Assembly (NCBI GenBank): GCA_964643295.1
Contig: CAZXSN010000006.1
Coordinates: forward strand, 23,445 to 87,444
Source of the DNA: Merdiplasma sp964643295
Lineage (GTDB): Bacteria; Bacillota; Clostridia; Lachnospirales; Lachnospiraceae
DNA: 64,000 bases
Direction of reading: 5' to 3'
Shown: in pieces, positions 27,278-35,479 of the stretch
How positions within the stretch are numbered: position 1 is the stretch's first letter
Layout: the number at the start of each line of letters is the position of its first letter
Position numbers and translations under genes: made by a program
The notes under the pieces: model-generated
What the model was told of the DNA's origin: nothing
Databases searched by the model: none
The model's input: the letters and a program-made list of their open reading frames with translations, nothing else

Positions 27278-27306
27278 CCTGCTCTAGGGCAGGCTTATTT
27301 TTTTTG
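27278..27306 (+). terminator. Terminator after the 505-residue protein gene
   Basis: CCTGC and GCAGG pair around a 6-nt loop and are followed by CTTATTTTTTTTG on the plus strand. Confidence 0.8.
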
Positions 27307-27497
27307 ACCATTTCGGGCTGTCCTCCCCGGTTTCTTAAAGATCGTTTTCCCAGAATAAGTGTTCGTTTATCAAACAAATACAAAACTTCCCTGCTTTAAG
27401 AACTGCGCCTTCGCCGCTGCCAAACCCGTTTGCCCTCCTTGAAGCCATTCCCTGTTTCTGCTCCCCGGGCATTCCTAATCAATGACCAGACCAAACA

Positions 27498-27539
27498 GAC
27501 AGGGGCACCGCCGTATCCTTGCGCAACGATGCCCCTGTC
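27498..27539 (-). terminator. Hairpin downstream of rpiB
   Basis: GACAGGGGCA pairs with TGCCCCTGTC (10 bp). On the minus strand the tail is TGTTTGG; on the plus strand it is CTTTTGC. It lies 18 bp from the rpiB stop and may act in both directions. Confidence 0.6.
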
Positions 27540-27557
27540 CTTTTGCTGTTCGTATGC

Positions 27558-28037
27558 TCACGCTTTGGAAGTCTCGCTCGCCTTTAACTCCTGCGTAGCC
27601 TCCACCTCCATGATCATATCCACCCTCGTCTGATGACGGCCTCCTAAGAATTCCGCGTTCAGCCATTCATCCACAATCATCTTGGCCATCTCGATGCCGA
27701 TCACACGGGCGCCGAAAGCGATGATGTTCGTATCATTGTGTTCTTTGGACAGTTTCGCGGAATACGGCTCACTGCAGACACAGGCGCGGATGCCCTTCAC
27801 TTTGTTGGCCGTCAGGGAGATTCCTACGCCGGTTCCGCAGATCAGGATTCCGCCGTCCACTTCCCCGTTCGCCACCATCTTTGCCACCCTGTAGCCGCTG
27901 ACCGGATAATGGAAGCTCTCCGTGCTGTCCGTTCCCACGTTGATGACTTCGTAGCCTTTCTCTTCCAGATACTGCTGCAGTTCCCGCTTCATCTCGACCG
28001 CCACATGATCATTGCCGATCGCCAGTTTTTTCATCAT
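27558..28037 (-). CDS. rpiB: Ribose 5-phosphate isomerase B (RpiB/LacAB family)
   Basis: 159 residues, typical for RpiB. Interconverts ribose 5-phosphate and ribulose 5-phosphate. The sequence shows the start LAIGNDHVAVEMKRELQQYL, the phosphate/active-site loop GGILICGTGVGIS with the catalytic Cys, and the ACVCSEPYSAKLSKEHNDTN block. Two tandem ATGs (28037, 28034) follow GGGGAAG, and either may be used. Allose-6-P or galactose-6-P isomerases share the fold. It lies 261 bp after the cytidylate-kinase-like gene; a ribokinase-like gene is far away at 63 kb. Confidence 0.9.
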   Translation of the reverse strand: MMKKLAIGNDHVAVEMKRELQQYLEEKGYEVINVGTDSTESFHYPVSGYRVAKMVANGEVDGGILICGTGVGISLTANKVKGIRACVCSEPYSAKLSKEHNDTNIIAFGARVIGIEMAKMIVDEWLNAEFLGGRHQTRVDMIMEVEATQELKASETSKA

Positions 28038-28298
28038 CTTCCCCAGCTCCTCATTCGCCTTGTGTTTTCCTCCCGATGCAGGAAGGGTTTCTCTGCTTTT
28101 TCAGGTTTTCCGATATTCTGTTCTTTTGTTCTTTCGGTCTTCCGTTTTTCGGATTCGTGCCTGAAAGTCTTCCTGTTTCTCTGACTTTTAGGACCTTTGT
28201 TTTCTTCCTTCTGCGGGCTCTTTTCACTCACCGTTAAGTAATCCCGCCCGTTTTGGCAGGCGCACAAAGCCGAAAGCAGGCAGCCTTTTTCACCGGAT

Positions 28299-28931
28299 TT
28301 AACAGGAGTCCGCTCCAAAGCGGATGCGGATATAGGCCTTGATCGCCTCCACACAGCCTTCAAAGCCCAGACGCTCACTGTTTAGGCACAGGTCATAGTT
28401 CTTCGCATCATTCCACACCTGCCCGGTGTAGTAGTGATAATAATCCGCCCGGTATTTATCCGTCTTCTGAATGAATTTCTCGACATCCTTCCCGGTGCGG
28501 GCGCCGCGCTCAATCGCCTGCTTTAGGCAGTATTCCGGACCGGCATGCACAAACACGCTGACAAGGTACGGATTCCCTTTCAGAATATAGTCGGCGCAGC
28601 GGCCGATGATCACGCAGGACTCCGTCTCCGCCAGCCCTTTGATGATCTTCGCCTGATAATTGAACAGATTCTGATTGGAGATAAAATTCTCGCTCTCCGG
28701 CGGAATCAGCTCTCCCTTGTACTCCCGGCGCATGATGCCAAACAGCGTGGTGTTTTTCAGCTTTTCGTCCACCTGGTTAAACAGCGCCTCGCTGATGCCG
28801 CTGTCCTCGGATGCCAGACGCAGAATCTCCCGGTTATACGCCCGGATACCGAGATCTTTCGCCAGCATTTCCCCAATGGTCTTGCCGCCGCTGCCGTACT
28901 GCCTGGCGATCGTCACTACGATATTGCCCAT
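28299..28931 (-). CDS. Cytidylate-kinase-like family protein
   Basis: 210 residues from ATG 28931 (GGAGG upstream). The N-terminal P-loop reads IARQYGSGGKTIGEMLAKDL, followed by GIRAYNREILRLASEDSGIS. Further on are SCVIIGRCADYIL and VSVFVHAGPEYCLKQAIERG. This is the pattern of the cytidylate-kinase-like (Cytidylate_kin2/AAA_26) family common in gut Clostridia, distinct from Cmk proper. The true phosphate acceptor is not established for the family. The gene begins 47 nt after livF, so it is probably carried on the liv transcript. Confidence 0.85.
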   Translation of the reverse strand: MGNIVVTIARQYGSGGKTIGEMLAKDLGIRAYNREILRLASEDSGISEALFNQVDEKLKNTTLFGIMRREYKGELIPPESENFISNQNLFNYQAKIIKGLAETESCVIIGRCADYILKGNPYLVSVFVHAGPEYCLKQAIERGARTGKDVEKFIQKTDKYRADYYHYYTGQVWNDAKNYDLCLNSERLGFEGCVEAIKAYIRIRFGADSC

Positions 28932-28978
28932 AAGAACCCTCCTCTCTCCTTCTTATTCCCCCGGTTATGCTTCTTCGT

Positions 28979-29689
28979 TTACTCCCCCAGATACGCTTTC
29001 TTGATCGAAGCGTCGTTCAGCAGTTTCTCTGCGTCTCCGCTCATCACGATCTTTCCGGTCTCCAATACGTAGGCCCGGTCGGCGATGGATAAAGCCTTCT
29101 TCGCGTTTTGTTCCACTAAAAGGACGGTGGTTCCCCCGGCGTTTACGCTCTGAATGATATCAAAGATCTCGTTTACCAGAATCGGGGAAAGCCCCATCGA
29201 CGGCTCATCCATGAGAATGATGCGCGGTTTGGACATTAAAGCCCGGCCCATAGCCAGCATCTGCTGCTCGCCGCCGGATAAGGTCCCCGCGATCTGATTG
29301 CGCCGCTCCTGCAGACGGGGAAAGCGTTTGTAGACAGCCTCCAGGCTCTCCTCCACCTCATCCTTGTCCTTCCTCGTATACGCCCCCATGCGCAGATTCT
29401 GGTACACGGTCAGCTGGGCGAACACCCGCCGCCCCTCCGGCACATGCGCCATTCCCAGCTTCACGATCCTGTGCGCCGGGATTTTGGTAATCTCCTTCCC
29501 CTCAAAAAGCACACTGCCCTTCTTCGGGGTAAGCAGTCCGGTAATCGTATGGAGAATAGTTGTCTTTCCGGCGCCGTTGGCTCCGATCAGGGCAATGATC
29601 TCTCCCTGGTTCACCTCAAAGGAAACCCCTTTGATCGCCTGGATTACACCGTAGTATACCTCCAGGTCCTTGATTTCCAGCATCGCCAT
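28979..29689 (-). CDS. livF: Branched-chain amino acid ABC transporter ATPase LivF
   Basis: 236 residues. One of two ATPases of the LIV-type importer. Walker A GANGAGKT, signature LSGGEQQMLAMGRAL, Walker B IILMDEPSMGLSP, H-loop LLVEQN. The opening (LEIKDLEVYYGVIQAIKGVS) and size identify LivF rather than LivG. It lies 11 nt after livG. Two in-frame ATGs (29689, 29683) compete; the upstream one is kept. Confidence 0.95.
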   Translation of the reverse strand: MAMLEIKDLEVYYGVIQAIKGVSFEVNQGEIIALIGANGAGKTTILHTITGLLTPKKGSVLFEGKEITKIPAHRIVKLGMAHVPEGRRVFAQLTVYQNLRMGAYTRKDKDEVEESLEAVYKRFPRLQERRNQIAGTLSGGEQQMLAMGRALMSKPRIILMDEPSMGLSPILVNEIFDIIQSVNAGGTTVLLVEQNAKKALSIADRAYVLETGKIVMSGDAEKLLNDASIKKAYLGE

Positions 29690-29700
29690 GTCCTATCCCC

Positions 29701-30462
29701 CTATTCTCCCAGATACGCCGTGATCACCTGCGGATTGCTTAAAACCTTCGCTGTTTTTCCCTGACAGAGCACCTCGCCGAAATTCAGGACGGTCAGTTCC
29801 TCACAGATCCCGGCTACCAGCTTCATATCGTGCTCAATCAGCAGAATCGTCATCTGAAAATGATCGCGCACAAAGTGGATCGTCTCCATCAGTTCCTCCG
29901 TCTCGTGCGGATTCATGCCGGCCGCGGGTTCATCCAGAAGCAGAAGCTTCGGATCAGTCGCCATCGCCCGGGCGATCTCCAGCTTGCGCTGCTTGCCGTA
30001 GGGCAGATTGGCGGCTAAAGCGTCCGCTTCCCCGTCAAGACCAAACACATGCAGAAGCTCCATCGCCCGCTCATCCATCGCCTTCTCTGTTTTGCGGTAG
30101 GAGGGAAGACGGAAAATCCCCGCCAGCGTGGAATACCGAAACTCGTTGTGCAGCCCCGCCTTGACGTTATCGAGCACCGACATGGCCTTAAAAAGCCGGA
30201 TGTTCTGAAACGTCCGCGCAATGCCGTCCTTGTTGATCTCGATGGTCGGCTTGCCGGTGATATCCTCGCCGTCTAAAAGTACAACTCCCTCGTCCGGTTT
30301 GTACACGCCGGTCAGCAGGTTAAAGACCGTCGTCTTGCCCGCGCCGTTCGGGCCGATCAGCCCGTAGAGCTCTCCCTTTTCCACTTTCAGGTCAAATGCG
30401 TTCACCGCCCGCAGGCCGCCGAAAGAAATGCCCAGATTCCGGACCTCCAGCATCAGAGCCAT
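29701..30462 (-). CDS. livG: Branched-chain amino acid ABC transporter ATPase LivG
   Basis: 253 residues from ATG 30462 (GGGAGG at 8 nt). Walker A GPNGAGKT, signature form LPYGKQRKLEIARAMATDP (the usual LivG variant of the C-loop), Walker B LLLLDEPAAGMNPHE, and H-loop LIEHDM. The LivG-specific insert after DGEDITGK with GIARTFQNIRLFK is present. It pairs with LivF on the cytoplasmic face of LivHM. The gene starts inside the end of the upstream permease region (1-nt gap), indicating a tight operon. Confidence 0.95.
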   Translation of the reverse strand: MALMLEVRNLGISFGGLRAVNAFDLKVEKGELYGLIGPNGAGKTTVFNLLTGVYKPDEGVVLLDGEDITGKPTIEINKDGIARTFQNIRLFKAMSVLDNVKAGLHNEFRYSTLAGIFRLPSYRKTEKAMDERAMELLHVFGLDGEADALAANLPYGKQRKLEIARAMATDPKLLLLDEPAAGMNPHETEELMETIHFVRDHFQMTILLIEHDMKLVAGICEELTVLNFGEVLCQGKTAKVLSNPQVITAYLGE

Positions 30463-30463
30463 C

Positions 30464-31516
30464 TCATTCGCCTCCCTTCGCGGCTTTATGGAAGAAGCGA
30501 TCCAGGAAGCGCTCCCTGTATTCCAGCGCCTTCGGCGCCCAGTTTAAAAGCATCATCACGATCAGAACGATCGAATAGATCAGCATCCGGTAATCGGACA
30601 AAAACCGCAGCATCTCCGGCAGCGCCGTCAGGATCACGGCCGCGATGATGGATCCGCGGATATTTCCGATGCCGCCCAGCACCACAAACACCAGCACCAG
30701 AATGGAGGTATTGAAGTTGAACTTCGAAGCCTGCAGCGTCGCCAGGTTGTGGGAGTAGAGCGCCCCCGCCATGCCCGCCAGAGCCGCCGACACGGTAAAG
30801 GCCATCAGTTTATACTTGGTGATATTGATCCCGATGGAGGAGGCCGCGATGCGGTTGTCGCGGATCGCCTTGATGGCCCGCCCGTCACGGGAATCGATCA
30901 GGTTAAGCACAATAAACAGAGTAATCAGAATCAGAATCACACCGGCGAAAAAGCTGGAATCTTTGGGAACGCCCGTGATGCCCTGGGGACCGTTTAAGAT
31001 GATCTGGCCATCCGCCTCCATCCCCAGAGAAAACTGATCCTTCATGGAGATATGAAACCCTGCGCTGTCGCGGCCGATGTAAAACACGTTGATCACGTTT
31101 TTGATGATCTCCCCGAATGCCAGGGTTACAATCGCCAGATAGTCCCCCCGCAGCCGCAGCACAGGGATTCCGATCAGAATGCCAAATACCGCCGCCGCGA
31201 CGGCGCCGACCAGCACTGCGATCGCGAACCGCAAACCGCTTATAGGAATTACTTCCTGCATGCACTTGGTAAAGAAAGCGCCTGCGAATGCGCCCACGCA
31301 CATAAACCCCGCGTGTCCCAGGCTTAGCTCGCCCGAGATGCCGACGACCAGATTCAGGGAGATCGCCAGAATGACATAGGTGCAGATCGGCACCAGAAGT
31401 CCCTCCAGCAGGCTGGAGATATGGCCGGTGGAGCGTAAAATCTGTACCACGGCGAACGCGGCGATCACCATTCCGTATGTGATGAGATTGCTTCTAAAAT
31501 TTTTATTTTTCATCAT
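30464..31516 (-). CDS. livM: Branched-chain amino acid permease LivM
   Basis: About 350 residues, multi-span. The start is ATG 31516 after AGGTGCGG, though a GTG at 31522 and a second ATG at 31513 are alternatives. Landmark segments are SLNLVVGISGELSLGHAGFM, LRLRGDYLAIVTLAFGEIIK (the EAA-like coupling loop) and FVVLGGIGNIRGSIIAAVIL. About nine hydrophobic helices fit LivM. It heterodimerises with LivH. The start lies 6 nt past the livH stop. Confidence 0.94.
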   Translation of the reverse strand: MMKNKNFRSNLITYGMVIAAFAVVQILRSTGHISSLLEGLLVPICTYVILAISLNLVVGISGELSLGHAGFMCVGAFAGAFFTKCMQEVIPISGLRFAIAVLVGAVAAAVFGILIGIPVLRLRGDYLAIVTLAFGEIIKNVINVFYIGRDSAGFHISMKDQFSLGMEADGQIILNGPQGITGVPKDSSFFAGVILILITLFIVLNLIDSRDGRAIKAIRDNRIAASSIGINITKYKLMAFTVSAALAGMAGALYSHNLATLQASKFNFNTSILVLVFVVLGGIGNIRGSIIAAVILTALPEMLRFLSDYRMLIYSIVLIVMMLLNWAPKALEYRERFLDRFFHKAAKGGE

Positions 31517-31522
31517 CCGCAC

Positions 31523-32404
31523 CTACACTTTCTCCGGAACCTGTTTGCCCAGCAGCCCGGTCGGTCTCACAAGCAGCACCACGATCAGCACAGCGAACAC
31601 GATGGCATCCGCCAGCTGCGAGGAGATGTACGCTTTCCCCAGAATCTCGATGATGCCAAGCAGAATGCCGCCGATCATGGCCCCGGGAATCGAACCGATC
31701 CCGCCGAAAACTGCGGCGACAAAGGCCTTAATCCCGGGCATGGAGCCGGTATACGGGGACAGGGACGGATAGGAAGAACATAAAAGCACACCGGCGACTG
31801 CCGCCAGCCCGGAACCGATGGCGAAGGTCAAACCGATTGTGCTGTTTACGTTGATGCCCATCAGCTGCGCCGCGTCCTTATCTTCCGCGACGGCCTGCAT
31901 CGCCTGTCCAACCTTCGTGCGGTTGATAAACAGTGTCAGCACTGTCATGATCACCACACTGCTTAAGATTGTCACAATCGTCTCCCCGGAGATCGTCAGT
32001 GCCCCGCCTGCCAGTTTCAGATCCGGAACCGGCACCAGGGAAGGAAAGCTCTTCGGCGCGGAACCAAAGACCAGCAGCACCACGTTCTGCAGCAGATAAC
32101 TGACGCCGATGGCCGTGATCAGCACCGCCAGCGGAGAGGACGCGCCCCTCAAAGGCCGGTAGGCTATCCTCTCAATCGTGATTCCCAGCACTGTACATAC
32201 CACAATCGCTCCCAGCAGAGCGATCAGCGGATTGGTGGTCAGGTTCAGAATCGTCAGCGCCGCGTAGCCGCCCACCATGATCACGTCGCCGTGAGCGAAA
32301 TTCAACATTTTGGCGATTCCGTAAACCATCGTATAGCCCAGCGCGATTATGGCATATACACTGCCGAGACTGATCCCATTGATCAAATAGGATAAAAAAC
32401 TCAT
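31523..32404 (-). CDS. livH: Branched-chain amino acid permease LivH
   Basis: 293 residues from ATG 32404 with GAGGTG 5 nt upstream. Multi-span permease. Signature stretches are NGISLGSVYAIIALGYTMVY, KMLNFAHGDVIMVGGYAALT, VAEDKDAAQLMGINVNSTIG (coupling loop) and FVAAVFGGIGSIPGAMIGGI. It forms the translocation path together with LivM. A strong hairpin lies between it and livK, so it should be expressed at a lower level than the binding protein. Confidence 0.95.
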   Translation of the reverse strand: MSFLSYLINGISLGSVYAIIALGYTMVYGIAKMLNFAHGDVIMVGGYAALTILNLTTNPLIALLGAIVVCTVLGITIERIAYRPLRGASSPLAVLITAIGVSYLLQNVVLLVFGSAPKSFPSLVPVPDLKLAGGALTISGETIVTILSSVVIMTVLTLFINRTKVGQAMQAVAEDKDAAQLMGINVNSTIGLTFAIGSGLAAVAGVLLCSSYPSLSPYTGSMPGIKAFVAAVFGGIGSIPGAMIGGILLGIIEILGKAYISSQLADAIVFAVLIVVLLVRPTGLLGKQVPEKV

Positions 32405-32431
32405 AAGACACCTCGATTTCCCTGTTCGAAA

Positions 32432-32460
32432 ACAGGGGGCTGCGTTGTGCAGCCCCCTGT
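32432..32460 (-). terminator. Attenuating terminator between livK and livH
   Basis: ACAGGGGGCTGC pairs perfectly with GCAGCCCCCTGT (12 bp, 5-nt loop) and is followed by TTTTCG on the minus strand. The short T-run suggests partial termination, a common way to make more binding protein than permease. Confidence 0.8.
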
Positions 32461-32561
32461 CGCATCAACCGGTAAACATCTGCGGAGGGCCCCATTTCTT
32501 ATCAGGGTTCACACCGATGCAAATGTTCGTAACTAAGAATGAATCTCTCCGCCCGCGCGGA

Positions 32562-33710
32562 TTACTCCATGCCCTTGTAAGCGCCGTTTTCAATCACGAC
32601 AGCCTTGGGAGCCTTGGACGGCTCGCCGTCCGCGGTCCAGGTCATGCCCTGACCGGTCAGGCCGTCTACCGTGATCTCCACCATCGCGCCCTTCATGGCA
32701 TCGCACAGAGTGCTCATATCCATATCCGCGGTCGCGCCGCACTGTTCCAGAGCCGCTTTCATGATGTAGATTCCATCATAGGCATCCGCTGCGAACTGGT
32801 TCGGAATCTCGCCGAACTGATCCTGATACTTGGTAACGAAGTTCACGGTCAGATCATCGGTCGCATCCGCGCTGAAGGGGGTAAGCAGCATAACACCCTC
32901 TGCCAGGGAAACGTCAAACCCTTCCACGCCGCTTAAAATACCGTCCATGCCGTCTACGCCGAACCACTTCGGAGCGTAGTCCATGGCGGCAGCCTGCGTA
33001 AAGATCAGGGAAGCTTCATTATAGTAAATCGGCAGGAACACCAGCTCCGCGCCCGCATCCTTGGCCTTCTGCAGCTGTACGGTGAAGTCCGTCTTGCTGT
33101 CGTCGGTGAACGCTTCCGCGGAAACAATCTCAAACGGCTGATTCTCGGATTCTGTCTTGAACGTCGCGTAGATTCCGGAAGAGTACACGTCAGAGCTGTT
33201 GTAGATAACCGCTACCTTCTCCGCCAGGCCATGTCCGCCGATGTACTCCGCGGACGCGGCGCCCTGGGAAGGATCGGAGAAGCAGACACGGAACGCGTTG
33301 TCACCGGCTGTGATGCAGTCGATGGCGGATCCCGACGGGGTAAGCAGGAACATGTTGTCATTGGCCGCTTCCGCTTCCACAGCCACGCACGGCGCGGATG
33401 TCACGGAACCCAAAATCATCGTCGCGCCCCAGTCCTTCAGCGTATTGTAGGCGTTCACGGATTTCTCCGGATCATGCTCGTCATCCTGCGGGTTGAACTC
33501 CAGCTGGAAGCCGTTGACGCCGCCCGCCTCGTTGATCTCATCCACCGCGATCTGAGCGCCGTTCATAACACCGGAACCATAAGCCGCGGCCGGGCCGGTG
33601 ACCGGGCCGATGCCGCCGATCTTAAAGGTAGCTTCCTCCGCGAAGGCCGCTGTGGACAGCACCATGGCGGATACAAGCGCCAGACCAGTTACTTTTACAA
33701 ACTTTTTCAT
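32562..33710 (-). CDS. livK: Branched-chain amino acid ABC transporter substrate-binding protein
   Basis: 382 residues from ATG 33710 (MKKFVKVTGLALVSAMVLST) behind AAGGAGG; longer in-frame extensions lack a site. A signal peptide ends near AFA-EE; there is no lipobox cysteine in the first 30 residues, so the way it stays at the cell is unclear. The mature part is a type I periplasmic-binding fold: IGGIGPVTGPAAAYGSGVMN, VNGFQLEFNPQDDEHDPEKS, LLTPSGSAIDC and LVFLPIYYNEASLIFTQAAA. It delivers Leu/Ile/Val or related ligands to LivHM. It is the first gene of the operon, with its own promoter. Confidence 0.93.
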   Translation of the reverse strand: MKKFVKVTGLALVSAMVLSTAAFAEEATFKIGGIGPVTGPAAAYGSGVMNGAQIAVDEINEAGGVNGFQLEFNPQDDEHDPEKSVNAYNTLKDWGATMILGSVTSAPCVAVEAEAANDNMFLLTPSGSAIDCITAGDNAFRVCFSDPSQGAASAEYIGGHGLAEKVAVIYNSSDVYSSGIYATFKTESENQPFEIVSAEAFTDDSKTDFTVQLQKAKDAGAELVFLPIYYNEASLIFTQAAAMDYAPKWFGVDGMDGILSGVEGFDVSLAEGVMLLTPFSADATDDLTVNFVTKYQDQFGEIPNQFAADAYDGIYIMKAALEQCGATADMDMSTLCDAMKGAMVEITVDGLTGQGMTWTADGEPSKAPKAVVIENGAYKGME

Positions 33711-33840
33711 TCTGTTGCCTCCTTGCTTTGTTTCCTTATCCTGAAACCATACCGGCAGTCCTTTTAAGAGCAGGCCGCTTTCCAAAGCCTTCTGCCAAAC
33801 CGTACGCTTCCCGCTCCTTTTTGTCTGCCGCCTTGCTGCC

Positions 33841-33864
33841 ATACTTCTTATGAATAAGAAGTAT
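33841..33864. repeat. 24-bp perfect inverted repeat in the livK leader
   Basis: ATACTTCTTAT and ATAAGAAGTAT flank a 2-nt centre. It sits about 15-40 nt downstream of the predicted transcription start and 130 nt before the livK start codon. It could be an operator or an mRNA hairpin. Confidence 0.7.
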
Positions 33865-33885
33865 CCTGTGAAAAATCACTTGACC

Positions 33886-33914
33886 ATTGTACCTTGAATC
33901 TATTTTTTCGTCAA
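33886..33914 (-). promoter_or_regulatory. Sigma-A promoter of the liv operon
   Basis: TTGACG (33909-33914) and TACAAT (33886-33891) on the minus strand are spaced by 17 nt. The leader to livK is about 170 nt. Confidence 0.8.
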
Positions 33915-34064
33915 TCGCATTTTCCGGTCAAATACCGAAAAAATTAGGGAAATTCAAAGAATCCGGCTTATCTTTTTTTCGCGGCACATCTTTTTGGCAA
34001 AATGATCCCGGAAAAGACGGCAGGATCGTCTCCGCCTGACTGCCCTTAAGGGTCCCTTTCCCCT

Positions 34065-35459
34065 TTAATACGCCTTGCCCCAGTAGACTAGCGTCTTCGC
34101 CGGTTTTCCGCAGTACACACAGGTATCGCTGATGTGCTCCTGTGAAAACGGCATACAGCGGGAAGTCAGCCCGATCTCGTCCTTAATCGCGTCCTCGCAC
34201 TCCTGGCTGCCGCACCACATGGCCTTGACAAAACCCGGACGGTTGTCCGCGCAGTCCTTGAGTTCCTCTTTGGTAACCGCCGTGTAGGTGTGCGTTTCCA
34301 GGTGAACCTTTGCCCGATGGAACATTTCCTGCTGCATCGTCTCCAAAACTTCCTTCACCTTTTCCGCGAGTCCGGCAAGCGGCGCGATGATTTTTTCACG
34401 GGTATCGCGGCGTACAATCACGGCCTGCCCGGCGGCGATGTCTTTCGGTCCCTGTTCGATCCGCACCGGAATCCCGCGCATCTCCTGCTCGGAGAATTTC
34501 CAGCCCGGGCTCTTATCGGAATCATCCAGTCTTGTTCTGATCCCGGATGCCGTCAGAAGATCCTTCACTTCCTGCGCTTTTTCAAGCACACCCTGCTTCT
34601 TTTGCTGAATGGGAATCACCATCGCCTGCACAGGAGCGATGCGCGGCGGAAGCACCAGACCGNNNNNNNNNNAGGAAGTCTGATGGACATACTTTAAGGT
34701 ATTATCCCTGTCGGTAAACTGGATGTTGAAGGCCTTTGCGAAGCCGTCGCCGAAGTTGTGGCTGGTGCCGGACTGCAGCGCCTTGCCGTCGTGCATCATG
34801 GCCTCGATTGTGTAGGTTGCCTTGGCCCCGGCAAACTTTTCCTTGTCCGTCTTGCGCCCGCGAATGACCGGAATCGCCAGTTCCTCCTCGCAGAAATCCG
34901 CGTACAGATTCAGCATCTGAATTGTGCGCTCCTCCGCCTCTTCGGCCGTCGCGTGGGCGGTGTGCCCCTCCTGCCATAAGAATTCCCGGGAGCGCAGAAA
35001 CGGACGCGTCGTCTTCTCCCAGCGCACCACTGAGCACCACTGGTTGTACACCCGCGGCAGATCGCGGTAGGAATGCACGTCATTCGCGTAGAAATCGCAA
35101 AACAGTGTCTCCGAGGTCGGACGCACACACAGCCGTTCCTGCAGCGGCTCCATGCCGCCCTGCGTCACCCAGGCCACCTCCGGGGCAAAACCCTCCACGT
35201 GATCCTTCTCCTTCTCTAACAGGCTTTCGGGAATGAAAAGGGGCAGATACACGTTCTCCACGCCCACTTCCTTAAACCTGCGGTCCAGCTCGTGCTGAAT
35301 GTTCTCCCAGATCGCATAGCCGGCAGGCTTGATCACCATGCAGCCTTTGACGCTTGTATAATCAATCAGTTCCGCTTTCTTTACCACATCGGTGTACCAC
35401 TGGGCGAAATCCTCGTCCATCGAGGTAATCTCCTCCACCAGTTTCTTTTCCTCTGCCAT
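34065..35459 (-). CDS. proS: Prolyl-tRNA synthetase, archaeal/eukaryotic type
   Basis: 464 residues are visible from ATG 35459 (AAGGAG upstream). The class II aaRS core shows CMVIKPAGYAIWENIQ, RPTSETLFCDFYA, a WCSVVRWEKTTRPFLRSREF block, TAHATAEEAEE and GLVLPPRIAPVQ. The C-terminal part ends with the zinc-binding-like tail (CGSQECEDAI, SDTCVYCGKPAKTLVYWGKAY), which marks the ProS type 3 group. The 10-N gap falls between HQTS and GLVLPP. Homologues carry about 19 residues there, while only 4 codons fit, so roughly 45 nt are missing from the assembly. The gene is otherwise intact. Confidence 0.95.
   Translation of the reverse strand: MAEEKKLVEEITSMDEDFAQWYTDVVKKAELIDYTSVKGCMVIKPAGYAIWENIQHELDRRFKEVGVENVYLPLFIPESLLEKEKDHVEGFAPEVAWVTQGGMEPLQERLCVRPTSETLFCDFYANDVHSYRDLPRVYNQWCSVVRWEKTTRPFLRSREFLWQEGHTAHATAEEAEERTIQMLNLYADFCEEELAIPVIRGRKTDKEKFAGAKATYTIEAMMHDGKALQSGTSHNFGDGFAKAFNIQFTDRDNTLKYVHQTSXXXXGLVLPPRIAPVQAMVIPIQQKKQGVLEKAQEVKDLLTASGIRTRLDDSDKSPGWKFSEQEMRGIPVRIEQGPKDIAAGQAVIVRRDTREKIIAPLAGLAEKVKEVLETMQQEMFHRAKVHLETHTYTAVTKEELKDCADNRPGFVKAMWCGSQECEDAIKDEIGLTSRCMPFSQEHISDTCVYCGKPAKTLVYWGKAY
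34663..34672. other. Assembly gap (10 N) inside proS
   Basis: Ten ambiguous bases. The reading frame is open on both sides, and the missing segment is a conserved ATP-binding region of the synthetase, so the gap is a scaffold artefact, not a mutation. Confidence 0.9.
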
Positions 35460-35479
35460 ATCTTTCTCCTTCCGTCATC

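Noticed and set aside
28034..28378. 114-codon Arg/Lys/Glu-rich frame upstream of rpiB
   Set aside because: It overlaps the end of the cytidylate-kinase-like gene, lacks a ribosome site and has low-complexity composition.
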